A stretch of 8,391 bases of DNA from Candidatus Rokuibacteriota bacterium (GCA_016177865.1 JACOUJ010000330.1:1-8391); one strand, 5' to 3'; shown: positions 1 through 7,005, numbered from the stretch's first letter. Notes: generated by a model from the sequence alone, not told the origin. A program made the numbers and translations.

Positions 1-326
1 ACCACCTTCCCGGGCATCGGGGCTTTGACGACTTGACCTCCGCGCCGACTCGCCGGCGCGATCTGGCCGCGGAGGCGGGCGCGCACTTCCTCTTCCACCC
101 GAAGGCGGAAGGTCTCGCCGCCGATCTCAACCAGGGCCTGCCCATTCTCCTCCTTGAGGTCTACGAGATAGGAGATGCCACCAATGAGAAGAGAGTAGCT
201 CCCCGGACGAGGGACGCGAGCGTCCACCTCAAACCGCTCCTCAGCCACCGCCACAAGGAAGCGGTCCCCCCGCTCCTCCACCTCCACATCCAGCGTCCTG
301 TCGTTGAGTTGAACCACGAAACGCAT
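1..326 (-). CDS. Biotin carboxyl carrier protein (biotinyl-domain subunit), C-terminus cut by window edge
   Basis: Starts at the ATG at 326-324 and stays open for 108 codons to the window edge; it has no stop in view. Residues 1-80 (MRFVVQLNDRTLDVEVEE...) read as a run of short beta strands with many Val/Glu alternations. Residues 81-97 are a charged, Arg-rich linker. Residues 100-108 (VKAPMPGKV) match the opening of a biotinyl/lipoyl domain (APMPGxV). The biotin-accepting MKM lysine would lie beyond the window and is not seen. The likely role is to carry carboxybiotin from the adjacent biotin carboxylase to a carboxyltransferase. The beta-rich N-terminal part resembles the segment that precedes the biotinyl domain in propionyl-CoA carboxylase alpha chains; this is inference. 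The gene follows the biotin carboxylase stop by 3 nt and is in the same reading frame. No strong Shine-Dalgarno sequence sits next to the ATG (only GTGAG, about 2 nt away), so translation probably depends on the upstream gene. A lipoyl domain is a less likely alternative given the neighbour. Confidence 0.8.
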   Translation of the reverse strand, partial: MRFVVQLNDRTLDVEVEERGDRFLVAVAEERFEVDARVPRPGSYSLLIGGISYLVDLKEENGQALVEIGGETFRLRVEEEVRARLRGQIAPASRRGGQVVKAPMPGKV

Positions 327-329
327 GGC

Positions 330-1841
330 TCACGACCAGCGGGAGTCTTCCCTCCCGGGGCGGAAGGAGGCTCGCCAGGCGCTTGATGGCGGCGCCGGCG
401 GGGGAGCTGGACGCTGCGCGCGCTGGTAGGCGTGGAGGGCCGCGGCGATGATGGCAATCTGCTCGTGTCGGCCATCGCGCGTTGTCTCCTCGTTGGTGAA
501 TTTTGTCTCAACGAAATGGGTGTGGACGCTGCCGGCGACAAAGTCGGGGTGGAGCATCACGGCCTGATGGAAGGGGAGGGTTGTTTTGATTCCCCTCACC
601 TGATATTCCCCGAGGGCGCGGGTCATCCGGCGGATGGCCTCCTCCCGATCCCGCCCCCAGACGATGAGCTTGGAGATGAGAGGATCGTAGTAAATGGGGA
701 CCTCGTAGCCTTCATAGACGCCGGAATCGTCCCGGATCCAGGGACCGCCCGGAACGCTGAGCCCCGTGATGCGGCCCGGGGAGGGCAGGAAGTTGTTAAA
801 TGGATCCTCGGCGTAGATGCGGCACTCAATGGCCCAGCCGAGCCGGCGGATATCCTCCTGCTCGTACCCGAGCTTCTCCCCCGCCGCGATTCGAAGCTGC
901 TCTTTGACCATGTCAATCCCGGTCACCATCTCCGTGACCGGGTGCTCCACCTGGAGGCGGGTGTTCATCTCGAGGAAGTAAAATCGTCGGTCCCCCCCCA
1001 CGAGGAACTCGACCGTTCCCGCGTTGACATAGGCCGCCGACGCCGCCACCCGGCAGGCCGCCTCCCCCATGGCCCTGCGAAGGGGCTCGTCGAGCAACGG
1101 CGACGGAGATTCCTCAATCAGCTTTTGATGGCGACGCTGGATGGAGCACTCCCGTTCCCCGAGATACACCACGTGCCCGTGGGTGTCGGCCAGGAGCTGG
1201 ATCTCGATATGCCGAGGCGCTTCGAGATACTTCTCAAGATAGATGGCAGGATCCCCGAACGCGGCCTTGGCCTCGGAGCGCGCGAGCCGGAGCGCCGGCG
1301 CGAGCCCGGTCGGATCGCGCACAAGCCGCATCCCCTTTCCGCCACCCCCTTTCACGGCCTTCACCATCACGGGGAAGCCGATCTCCCGGGCGATTCGCTG
1401 GGCTTCCTCGTCGGTCCCGACCGGGTCCATCGTCCCGGGGACCATCGGGACACCGGCTTTCGCGGCGAGGCGCCGGGCCTCGGTCTTGTCGCCCATCGCC
1501 AAGATCGCGCTAGGCGGCGGGCCGATGAAAATCAGACCCGCGGCCCGACAGGTTTCGGCGAAGGCCGGGTTCTCGGAAAGAAAGCCGTAGCCGGGATGGA
1601 TGGCCTCAGCCCCCGACGCCCGCGCCGCCTCGACGATCCGCTCGATGGAGAGATAGCTCTCTTGGGCGGGCGGCGGCCCGATCAGGCGCGCCTCGTCCGC
1701 CATGAGAACGTGGAGCGCCTCCCGATCGGCCTCGGAGTAAACGGCGACCGTACGGGTCCCGAGCTCGCGACAGGCCCGAATGATCCGGACCGCGATCTCC
1801 CCCCGGTTGGCGATGAGGATCTTCCGCAACAGCGTGCCCAC
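330..1841 (-). CDS. accC: Biotin carboxylase subunit of an acetyl-/propionyl-CoA or pyruvate carboxylase
   Basis: ATP-dependent carboxylation of biotin on the carrier protein, using bicarbonate. From a GTG start at 1841 the protein has 503 residues. The N-terminal domain opens with KILIANRGEIAVRI (7-20) and HPGYGFLSENPAFA (82-95). The ATP-grasp domain has MGDKT (116-120), the glycine-rich loop VKGGGGKGM (163-171), HIEIQ (211-215), and the catalytic strand FLEMNTRLQVEHP (289-301) with E291, N293, R295, Q297 and E299. The C-terminal domain follows (IECRIYAEDP, 338-347; YYDPLISKL, 384-392). Classical AccC has about 450 residues. The extra C-terminus holds a helix (about 459-475) and a Pro/Ala- and Arg-rich tail ending in RWS, as in propionyl-CoA or pyruvate carboxylase subunits, so the symbol is by family and the substrate is unknown. 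Start choice is uncertain: GTG at 1841 (preceded by GGGCGG, 7 nt away) or TTG at 1829, which would give MRKILIANRGE. The gene begins about 4 nt after the ndk stop. Confidence 0.92.
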   Translation of the reverse strand: MGTLLRKILIANRGEIAVRIIRACRELGTRTVAVYSEADREALHVLMADEARLIGPPPAQESYLSIERIVEAARASGAEAIHPGYGFLSENPAFAETCRAAGLIFIGPPPSAILAMGDKTEARRLAAKAGVPMVPGTMDPVGTDEEAQRIAREIGFPVMVKAVKGGGGKGMRLVRDPTGLAPALRLARSEAKAAFGDPAIYLEKYLEAPRHIEIQLLADTHGHVVYLGERECSIQRRHQKLIEESPSPLLDEPLRRAMGEAACRVAASAAYVNAGTVEFLVGGDRRFYFLEMNTRLQVEHPVTEMVTGIDMVKEQLRIAAGEKLGYEQEDIRRLGWAIECRIYAEDPFNNFLPSPGRITGLSVPGGPWIRDDSGVYEGYEVPIYYDPLISKLIVWGRDREEAIRRMTRALGEYQVRGIKTTLPFHQAVMLHPDFVAGSVHTHFVETKFTNEETTRDGRHEQIAIIAAALHAYQRAQRPAPPPAPPSSAWRASFRPGREDSRWS

Positions 1842-1845
1842 AGGG

Positions 1846-2283
1846 CTACCGCCCGGGGTAGATCTCCAGCGTGCCAAAGAAATACGGGATCTCGAAGGCG
1901 GCGGAGGCGACTGAGTCAGAGCCATGGACGGCGTTGGCCTCGATCGACGAGGCGAACTCCCTCCGGATCGTGCCGGGCTCGGCCTTGGCCGGATCCGTCG
2001 CGCCCATGAGATCGCGCCACCGCTGAATGCACCGCTCCCCCTCAAGCACCATCGGGATGCACGGGCCCTGGGTCATGAAGGCGCAGAGGCTCTGATAGAA
2101 GGGGCGGTCCTTGTGGACGATGTAGAACCCCGCGGCCTGCTCACGTGACAGATGGATCAGCTTGGCGGCAAGAATCCTGAGGCCGGCCTGTTCGATCCGA
2201 GTGATGATCTGGCCGAGCACGCCCTTCGCGATAGCGTCCGGCTTGATGATGGCGAGCGTCCGCTGAATTTCTGTCTCGCTCAT
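1846..2283 (-). CDS. ndk: Nucleoside diphosphate kinase
   Basis: Transfers the gamma phosphate between nucleoside triphosphates and diphosphates through a phosphohistidine. The 145-residue protein is close to the usual family length (about 140) and collinear throughout. Diagnostic features are TLAIIKPDAI with the nucleotide-contacting K14, and NAVHGSDS at 117-124 with catalytic H120. The C-terminus reads FFGTLEIYPGR; bacterial Ndk often stops soon after the HGSDS motif and a short Phe-rich segment, as here. The ATG at 2283 overlaps the sucD TGA (ATGA, 4 nt), and AAGGTG lies 8 nt upstream within the sucD coding sequence, so the two are likely translationally coupled. Sitting directly after sucCD, Ndk would exchange the nucleotide triphosphate made by succinyl-CoA synthetase; the functional link is inference from position. 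Confidence 0.97.
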   Translation of the reverse strand: MSETEIQRTLAIIKPDAIAKGVLGQIITRIEQAGLRILAAKLIHLSREQAAGFYIVHKDRPFYQSLCAFMTQGPCIPMVLEGERCIQRWRDLMGATDPAKAEPGTIRREFASSIEANAVHGSDSVASAAFEIPYFFGTLEIYPGR

Positions 2284-3152
2284 CGACCCAGCACCTTCCC
2301 CACAGTCACTCCCATCTCCGCGGGGCTCTTGACCAGGGTCGTCCCGGCCGCTTCCAGCGCCTTCATCTTCTCCGCGGCCGTCCCCTTTCCGCCGGCGATG
2401 ATGGCCCCCGCGTGCCCCATCCGCCGTCCCGGCGGCGCCGTCTGGCCACAGATGAACGCCACAACGGGCTTCTTCACCTGCTTCTTGATGAACTCCGCCG
2501 CCTCTTCCTCCGCGGTCCCCCCGATCTCGCCGATCATCATGATCGCCCGCGTCTCGGAGTCTTCCCCAAACAGCCGGAGAATATCAACGAAGCTCGTCCC
2601 CTGGATGGGGTCGCCGCCGATGCCGACGCAGCTCGACTGGCCGATCCCCCGGCTCGTGAGCTGTCCTACCACCTCGTACGTCAACGTGCCGCTCCGCGAC
2701 ACCACGCCAACCGGCCCGGGCGTATGGATGTGGCCCGGCATGATGCCGACCTTCGCCTGGCCCGGCGTGATCAGCCCGGGGCAGTTGGGTCCGATCAACC
2801 GGCTCGAGGTCCCGGCGAGGAAGTGCTTGGCCCGGACCATCTCGCTGACGGGAATCCCCTCGGTAATGCACACGATCAGCGGGACTCCGGCCGCCGCCGC
2901 CTCCATGATCGCATCCGCGGCGGCCACCGGAGGAACAAAGATCAGGGCGCAGTTCGCGCCCTCCTTCGTCACGGCCTCCTCCACCGTGTTCCAGACGGGG
3001 AAGCCTTCGTGCGTGCTGCCGCCCTTACCCGGCGTCACCCCGCCGACCACCGTCGTGCCATATTCTTTGCAACGGGCCGCGTGAAACGCTCCTTCACGGC
3101 CAGTAATCCCCTGGACAACGACCCGGGTGTTCTTATCGACCAGGATGCTCAT
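2280..3152 (-). CDS. sucD: Succinyl-CoA synthetase (ADP/GDP-forming) alpha subunit
   Basis: With SucC it converts succinyl-CoA, phosphate and NDP to succinate, CoA and NTP. The protein has 290 residues, the normal size. The N-terminal CoA-binding Rossmann domain shows GITGREGAFH (15-24) and GGVTPGKGG (37-45). The ligase domain follows, with GPNCPG (121-126), SRSGTLTYE (152-160), GEIGG (208-212, E209) and the phosphohistidine motif GHAGAIIAGGKG (246-257, H247, matching E. coli H246). The start MSILVDKNTRVVV aligns with E. coli SucD from its first residue, so ATG 3152 is secure even though no clear Shine-Dalgarno sequence is present in the 42-nt spacer after sucC. The end overlaps ndk by 4 nt. 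Nucleotide preference (ADP or GDP) cannot be told from this chain. Confidence 0.98.
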   Translation of the reverse strand: MSILVDKNTRVVVQGITGREGAFHAARCKEYGTTVVGGVTPGKGGSTHEGFPVWNTVEEAVTKEGANCALIFVPPVAAADAIMEAAAAGVPLIVCITEGIPVSEMVRAKHFLAGTSSRLIGPNCPGLITPGQAKVGIMPGHIHTPGPVGVVSRSGTLTYEVVGQLTSRGIGQSSCVGIGGDPIQGTSFVDILRLFGEDSETRAIMMIGEIGGTAEEEAAEFIKKQVKKPVVAFICGQTAPPGRRMGHAGAIIAGGKGTAAEKMKALEAAGTTLVKSPAEMGVTVGKVLGR

Positions 3153-3194
3153 GGATTGATTGTCAGGGGGGCAGCCTGCGAGAATTCACTCAGT

Positions 3195-4352
3195 TCATTT
3201 TGCCAGGGCCACGGCTTTGCGGGCGCCCTCGGCCATATCGTCGGCGGTCGTAAGCGGGAGGCCGGATTCGGCGAGCATCTTCTTCCCCAGCTCGACGTTC
3301 GTCCCTTCCATGCGGATCACCACGGGGAGGCGCAATCCGAGTTTCTTCACCGCCGCGATGACCCCTTCGGCCAGGCGGTCGCAGCGGAGGATGCCGCCGA
3401 ACACGTTGATGAAGACCGCCTTGACGCTCGGATCCGAGGACAGGATGCGGAACGCATTCTCGATCTGCTCCGGCGAGGCGCCGCCCCCGACGTCGAGGAA
3501 GTTGGCGGGCTCGCCGCCAGCCAGCTTGATGATATCCATCGTCGCCATCGCAAGCCCGGCGCCGTTCACCATGCACCCGACGTTACCATCGAGCTTGATG
3601 TAGTTCAGGCCGAATTTTGAGGCCTCGACGTCGAGCGGGTCTTCCTCGTGGATGTCCCGGAGCGCAGTGACCTCCTTGTGGCGGAAGAGCGCGTTGTCGT
3701 CGAAGTTGAGCTTGGCGTCGAGCGCCAGGACCCGCATATCCTTCGTCACGACCAGCGGATTGATCTCGGCGAGCGAGCAGTCCTTCGCAAGGTAGAGGGC
3801 GAAGAGATTCCGGATCAAGCTGGCACCCTGCTTGAATTGCTCGCCCGCGAGCCCGAGTCCGAACGCAAGCCGCCGCGCCTGGAAATCCGAGAGACCGAGC
3901 GCCGGATGCGCCCACTCGCGGAGGATCTTCTCGGGGGTGGCGGCGGCGATTTCCTCGATCTCCATGCCCCCCGCCTCCGAGGCCATCACGACGTGGGCCG
4001 ATCGGCCTCGGTCGAGGGTCACCGACAGATACAACTCCCGCTCGACGGCCGATGCCTCCTCGACGAGCACCTTCCCGACCAGGATCCCCTCGGACGGGGT
4101 CTGGGGCGTCTTGAGACGCATCCCGAGGATCGCGGCGGCCGCCCGCTCCGCCCCTGCGGGATCATCGGCGAGCTTGATCCCACCGGCCTTGCCGCGCCCG
4201 CCCGCGTGGACCTGAGCCTTCACGACCACCCGGGCGCCGAGGCGCTCGGCAATGGCCTTCGCCTGTTGGGGCGTCTCGGCCACCTCCCCATTCGGGACGG
4301 GTACCCCGAACTCCCTCAAGAGCGCCTTGGCCTGATACTCGTGGATCTTCAT
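3195..4352 (-). CDS. sucC: Succinyl-CoA synthetase beta subunit
   Basis: ATP-grasp subunit that binds the nucleotide and Mg2+ and works with SucD in the TCA cycle. The protein has 385 residues against 388 in E. coli. The start MKIHEYQAKALLREFGVPVP is the family N-terminus, so ATG 4352 is chosen over an in-frame extension reaching 4442 that reads through the hairpin-rich spacer. The ATP-grasp domain shows KAQVHAGGRGKAGG (45-58), AEINPLV (195-201; N198 as Mg2+ ligand) and LDAKLNFDDNA (211-221; D212). The C-terminal flavodoxin-like ligase domain shows MVNGAGLAMATMD (261-273), NFLDVGGGAS (284-293) and INVFGGILRCD (315-325). The only ribosome-binding candidate is a weak GAGAG just 2 nt from the ATG, and a strong G/C hairpin abuts it. 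The gene is separated from sdhB by 106 nt and from sucD by 42 nt. Confidence 0.98.
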   Translation of the reverse strand: MKIHEYQAKALLREFGVPVPNGEVAETPQQAKAIAERLGARVVVKAQVHAGGRGKAGGIKLADDPAGAERAAAAILGMRLKTPQTPSEGILVGKVLVEEASAVERELYLSVTLDRGRSAHVVMASEAGGMEIEEIAAATPEKILREWAHPALGLSDFQARRLAFGLGLAGEQFKQGASLIRNLFALYLAKDCSLAEINPLVVTKDMRVLALDAKLNFDDNALFRHKEVTALRDIHEEDPLDVEASKFGLNYIKLDGNVGCMVNGAGLAMATMDIIKLAGGEPANFLDVGGGASPEQIENAFRILSSDPSVKAVFINVFGGILRCDRLAEGVIAAVKKLGLRLPVVIRMEGTNVELGKKMLAESGLPLTTADDMAEGARKAVALAK

Positions 4353-4358
4353 TTCTCT

Positions 4359-4383
4359 CGGAGGGGGGCACGCCCCCCTTCCG
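4359..4383 (-). promoter_or_regulatory. G/C-rich hairpin directly upstream of the sucC start codon
   Basis: On the minus strand this reads CGGAAGGGGGG, loop CGTG, CCCCCCTCCG. The arms pair over 10 bp with a single bulged A and a 4-nt loop. The 3' arm ends 6 nt before the sucC ATG and overlaps the first base of the only Shine-Dalgarno-like GAGAG (4359-4355). It is not followed by a U-run, so it does not look like a standard intrinsic terminator. It could restrict ribosome access to sucC, act as an mRNA processing or stability element between sdhCAB and sucCD, or be part of a dispersed repeat. The structure is seen in the sequence; the function is inference. Confidence 0.5.
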
Positions 4384-4405
4384 AAGCCTCCCCCCACGAC
4401 AACTT

Positions 4406-4424
4406 GCGCGGGCAAAGCCCGCGC
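4406..4424. repeat. Perfect 8-bp inverted repeat with 3-nt loop
   Basis: GCGCGGGC and GCCCGCGC flank AAA (TTT on the minus strand). The arms are perfectly complementary and all G/C. It lies in the middle of the sdhB-sucC spacer and overlaps the first block shared with the other spacer. No T-tract follows on the minus strand, so a terminator role is weak. Confidence 0.6.
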
Positions 4425-4458
4425 TCGAGCGGGGGAAAGCACGTAGCGACAGGCGAGG

Positions 4459-5205
4459 TCACTTGCGACCGGTGAGCTTGCGGACGAGCCAGAGGACGGG
4501 GTCGTAGTACTCGTCCACCACGCGCTCCTTCAGGGGGATGATCGCGTTGTCTGTGATCTTGATGTGCTCAGGGCAGACCTCGGTGCAGCACTTGGTGATG
4601 TTGCAGAAGCCGAGGCCCATCTTCTCTTTCAGGAGCTCTCGCCGGTCGTTCGTGTCGAGCGGATGCATCTCCAGGGCCGCGTACCGGACGAACAATCGGG
4701 GGCCGGCGAAATGTCGCTTGTTGTCCTCGTGGTCGCGGATCACGTGGCAGACATTCTGGCAGAGGAAACACTCGATGCACTTGTGGAACTCCTGGGGGCG
4801 ATCGATATCCTCCTGCTGCATCCGGTAGGTCCCGTCGGGATCCCTGGGCCGGGGCCTGAAGGCCGGGACCCGTTTAGCCATCTCGAAGTTGAAGCTCACG
4901 TCCGTCACGAGGTCGCGGATCAGGGGGAAGGTCCTCATCGGGGCGACGGTGATCGGTTCGCCCTCGGGGAAGATGTTCATGCGGGTCATGCACATCAGGC
5001 GTGGCTTCCCGTTCACCTCCGCGCTGCACGAGCCGCACTTCCCGGCCTTGCAGTTCCAGCGCACCGCCAGGTCCGGGGCCTGCGTGGCCTGGATCTCATG
5101 GATCACGTCCAGGACCACCATCCCCTCCTCGGCGGGGACCCGGTATTCCTGGAACCCGCCGCCCTTTGCATCTCCGCGGAAGACTCGCATGATCGCCGTG
5201 GGCAT
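4459..5205 (-). CDS. sdhB: Succinate dehydrogenase iron-sulfur subunit
   Basis: Passes electrons from the flavoprotein to the membrane anchor through three Fe-S clusters. The protein has 248 residues. The N-terminal plant-type ferredoxin domain has [2Fe-2S] ligands C52, C57, C60 and C72 (CKAGKCGSC ... MC). The C-terminal bacterial-ferredoxin domain shows C143, C146 and C149 with C211 for the [4Fe-4S] cluster, and C153, C201 and C207 for the [3Fe-4S] cluster; the spacing matches E. coli SdhB exactly (C149/152/155/216 and C159/206/212). An extra C206 lies next to C207 (CNITKCC). ATG 5205 immediately follows the sdhA stop (TAGATG), with GAGGAG 6 nt upstream, so the start is well supported. Fumarate reductase is the alternative activity; the TCA-gene context favours succinate oxidation. 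Confidence 0.97.
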   Translation of the reverse strand: MPTAIMRVFRGDAKGGGFQEYRVPAEEGMVVLDVIHEIQATQAPDLAVRWNCKAGKCGSCSAEVNGKPRLMCMTRMNIFPEGEPITVAPMRTFPLIRDLVTDVSFNFEMAKRVPAFRPRPRDPDGTYRMQQEDIDRPQEFHKCIECFLCQNVCHVIRDHEDNKRHFAGPRLFVRYAALEMHPLDTNDRRELLKEKMGLGFCNITKCCTEVCPEHIKITDNAIIPLKERVVDEYYDPVLWLVRKLTGRK

Positions 5206-7005
5206 CTATCTCTCCTCGAGGAGCTTTTTCAGTTCGTCGGGCATCTCGGGCAGCGGGTCCGGCGTGAGCGTGATGTCGCCGTGACGACGGCGCACCGCTA
5301 TGTTCACCCTGCCCCATTCTGGGTCGGGCTTGGGATAGTCGTCGCGCGTGTGGCCGCCCCGGCTCTCCTTGCGCTCCAGCGCCGCCAAGGTCACTACCTC
5401 GGAAACCGTGAGGAGTGAATGCAGATCGAGCGTCAGATGCCAGGAGGGGTTGTACTGGCGGTTTCCGTCTACCCTGACCCGGCGCGCGCGCTCCTTGAGC
5501 GTCGCCAACTCCTCCAGGGCTTTCTTCAGTTCGCCCTCCGTCCGGATGATCCCTACCAGGCTCTGCATCGTCTCCTGAAGGTCACGATGGATCGCGTAGG
5601 GGTTCTCGCCGCCGGTCCGCTGGAACGGCTCGAGCGCCTCCTGCGCCAGCGCCTCGACCCACCCCGCGTCCACGGTCAGCGTCCCCTTGAGATTCTGCGC
5701 GTACTCGGCAGCGTACAGCCCGGCTCGGCGGCCAAAGACAACCAGGTCGGAGAGGGAATTGCCGCCCAGGCGGTTGGCGCCATGGAGGCCTCCGGCGATT
5801 TCGCCCGCCGCGAACAGGCCGGGGACGGCCGTGGCGGCAGTATCGGCGTCCACGCGGACGCCGCCGTTCATGTAGTGAGCGGTGGGCCCCACCTCCATGG
5901 GCTCCTTGGTAATGTCCACATCGGCCAGCTCCTTGAACTGGTGGTACATGCTCGGGAGCCGTCGCTTGATGTAGTCGGCATCTCGGCGCGAGGCGATGTC
6001 AAGGAAGACCCCACCGTGGGGGCTCCCCCGAACCATCTTAACCTCCGAGTTGATCGCGCGCGCCACCTCGTCCCGCGGAAGGAGGTCCGGGGTCCTCCGG
6101 TTGTTTTTCTTGTCCGTATACCAGCGATCCGCCTCCTCTTCGGTCTCGGCCGTCTCCGCCCGGAAGAACTCGGGAATGTACTTGAACATGAAGCGCTCGC
6201 CGAACGAGTTCTTCAAAGTTCCGCCGTCGCCGCGGACGCCCTCGGTGACGAGGATGCCGCGGACGCTGGGCGGCCAGACCATTCCGGTCGGGTGGAACTG
6301 GTAGCACTCCATGTCGATGAGGTCCGCGCCGGCGTCAAGGGCCATGGTCACCCCGTCGCCCGTGTACTCCCAGGAGTTGGAGGTGAACTTCCATATCTTA
6401 CCGATTCCACCCGTCGCGAGGACCACCGCCTTTGCCTTGAAGGTCACGAAGCGTCCGCTCTCGCGCCAGTAGCCGAAGGCCCCCGCGATCCGTCCCCCGT
6501 CCAGGAGGAGGCGGATGATCGTGCACTCCATGAAAACATCGATCCCTTTGTGAACCGCGTGCTGTTGGAGCGTCCGGATCATCTCCAGCCCCGTCCGGTC
6601 ACCCACGTGGGCGAGCCGCGCGTAGCGATGACCCCCGAAGTCCCGCTGGAGGATGCGGCCGTCTTGGGTCCGGTCGAAGAGGGCGCCCCACTCCTCCAGC
6701 TCCAGGACGCGGGCGGGCGCCTCCTGGGCGTGGAGTTGGGCCATGCGCCAGTTGTTCAACATCTTGCCGCCGCGCAGCGTGTCGCGGAAGTGGACCTGCC
6801 AGTTGTCCTCGGGATAGACATTGCCGAGGGCGGCCGCGATCCCCCCCTCGGCCATGACCGTATGGGCCTTGCCGAGCAGAGACTTGCAGACGAGCGCGGT
6901 CTTCACGCCCCGGGCAGAGGCCTCGATCGCGGCGCGAAGTCCGGCGCCGCCCGCTCCGATCACAATCACGTCGTATTCGTGGGTCTCGTACTTCGTCTCA
7001 GCCAT
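5206..7005 (-). CDS. sdhA: Succinate dehydrogenase flavoprotein subunit
   Basis: Oxidises succinate to fumarate with covalently bound FAD. The protein has 599 residues. The FAD-binding Rossmann motif is VIGAGGAGLRAA (15-26). The flavin-linking histidine is H48 in KAHTVMAEGG, equivalent to the SHT motif of E. coli. Active-site residues are all present: H238 (QFHPTG), E255 and R258 (TEGVRGDGG), R311 (RDEVARA), H377 (HYMNGG) and R412 (GANRLGGNS). A Glu-rich, charged insertion at about 282-305 lies just before the active-site RDEVARA. The C-terminal helical domain has the RKESRGGHTRDDYP-type segment. ATG 7005 overlaps the sdhC stop by 1 nt (TGATG) and has GGAG 11 nt upstream (CTGGAGAATTC...), which selects this start over a much longer open frame running to 7314. 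sdhB begins at once after the stop. Confidence 0.98.
   Translation of the reverse strand: MAETKYETHEYDVIVIGAGGAGLRAAIEASARGVKTALVCKSLLGKAHTVMAEGGIAAALGNVYPEDNWQVHFRDTLRGGKMLNNWRMAQLHAQEAPARVLELEEWGALFDRTQDGRILQRDFGGHRYARLAHVGDRTGLEMIRTLQQHAVHKGIDVFMECTIIRLLLDGGRIAGAFGYWRESGRFVTFKAKAVVLATGGIGKIWKFTSNSWEYTGDGVTMALDAGADLIDMECYQFHPTGMVWPPSVRGILVTEGVRGDGGTLKNSFGERFMFKYIPEFFRAETAETEEEADRWYTDKKNNRRTPDLLPRDEVARAINSEVKMVRGSPHGGVFLDIASRRDADYIKRRLPSMYHQFKELADVDITKEPMEVGPTAHYMNGGVRVDADTAATAVPGLFAAGEIAGGLHGANRLGGNSLSDLVVFGRRAGLYAAEYAQNLKGTLTVDAGWVEALAQEALEPFQRTGGENPYAIHRDLQETMQSLVGIIRTEGELKKALEELATLKERARRVRVDGNRQYNPSWHLTLDLHSLLTVSEVVTLAALERKESRGGHTRDDYPKPDPEWGRVNIAVRRRHGDITLTPDPLPEMPDELKKLLEER

Larger units (their letters stand above)
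4357..4428 (-). repeat. Dispersed spacer repeat, copy 1 (compact form)
   Basis: On the minus strand three blocks occur in order: TCGAGCGCGGGCTTTGCCCG (4428-4409), GGGGGGAGGCTTCGG (4395-4381) and GCCCCCCTCCGAG (4369-4357). The same three blocks recur in the same order on the plus strand at 7832-7978, matching at 18 of 20, 13 of 15 and 13 of 13 positions. This suggests a repeat family found in intergenic spacers of this genome. Because both spacers are G/C-rich, some matching by composition is possible, but the ordered agreement argues against chance. Confidence 0.5.
4353..4458. other. Structured 106-nt spacer between sdhB and sucC
   Basis: No gene fits here. The spacer contains two strong inverted repeats (annotated separately), a 10-bp palindrome CGCTCGAGCG at 4422-4431, and a possible outer pairing of the C-run at 4390-4395 with GGGGG at 4431-4435. 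Three short blocks match the fumarase-sdhC spacer. I see no T-tract terminator and no convincing -35/-10 pair on the minus strand. Confidence 0.75.

Noticed and set aside
330..332. Selenocysteine at the TGA between the carboxylase and carrier genes
   Set aside because: No SECIS-like structure is evident after the TGA, no homologous selenoprotein is known to me, and an ATG follows one codon later, so ordinary termination and restart is simpler.
432..2009. A 525-codon plus-strand open frame opposite the biotin carboxylase and ndk
   Set aside because: Low-complexity Arg/Gly/Asp/His-rich translation with no family motif; the minus-strand genes have complete catalytic motifs.
2412..3620. A 402-codon plus-strand open frame opposite sucC and sucD
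   Set aside because: Antisense shadow; it crosses the end of one real gene and the start of another and has no recognisable content.
4353..4442. N-terminal extension of sucC through the spacer
   Set aside because: MKIHEYQAK is the conserved SucC start; the extension is Ala/Arg/Gly-rich sequence made by the hairpins and shared repeat blocks.
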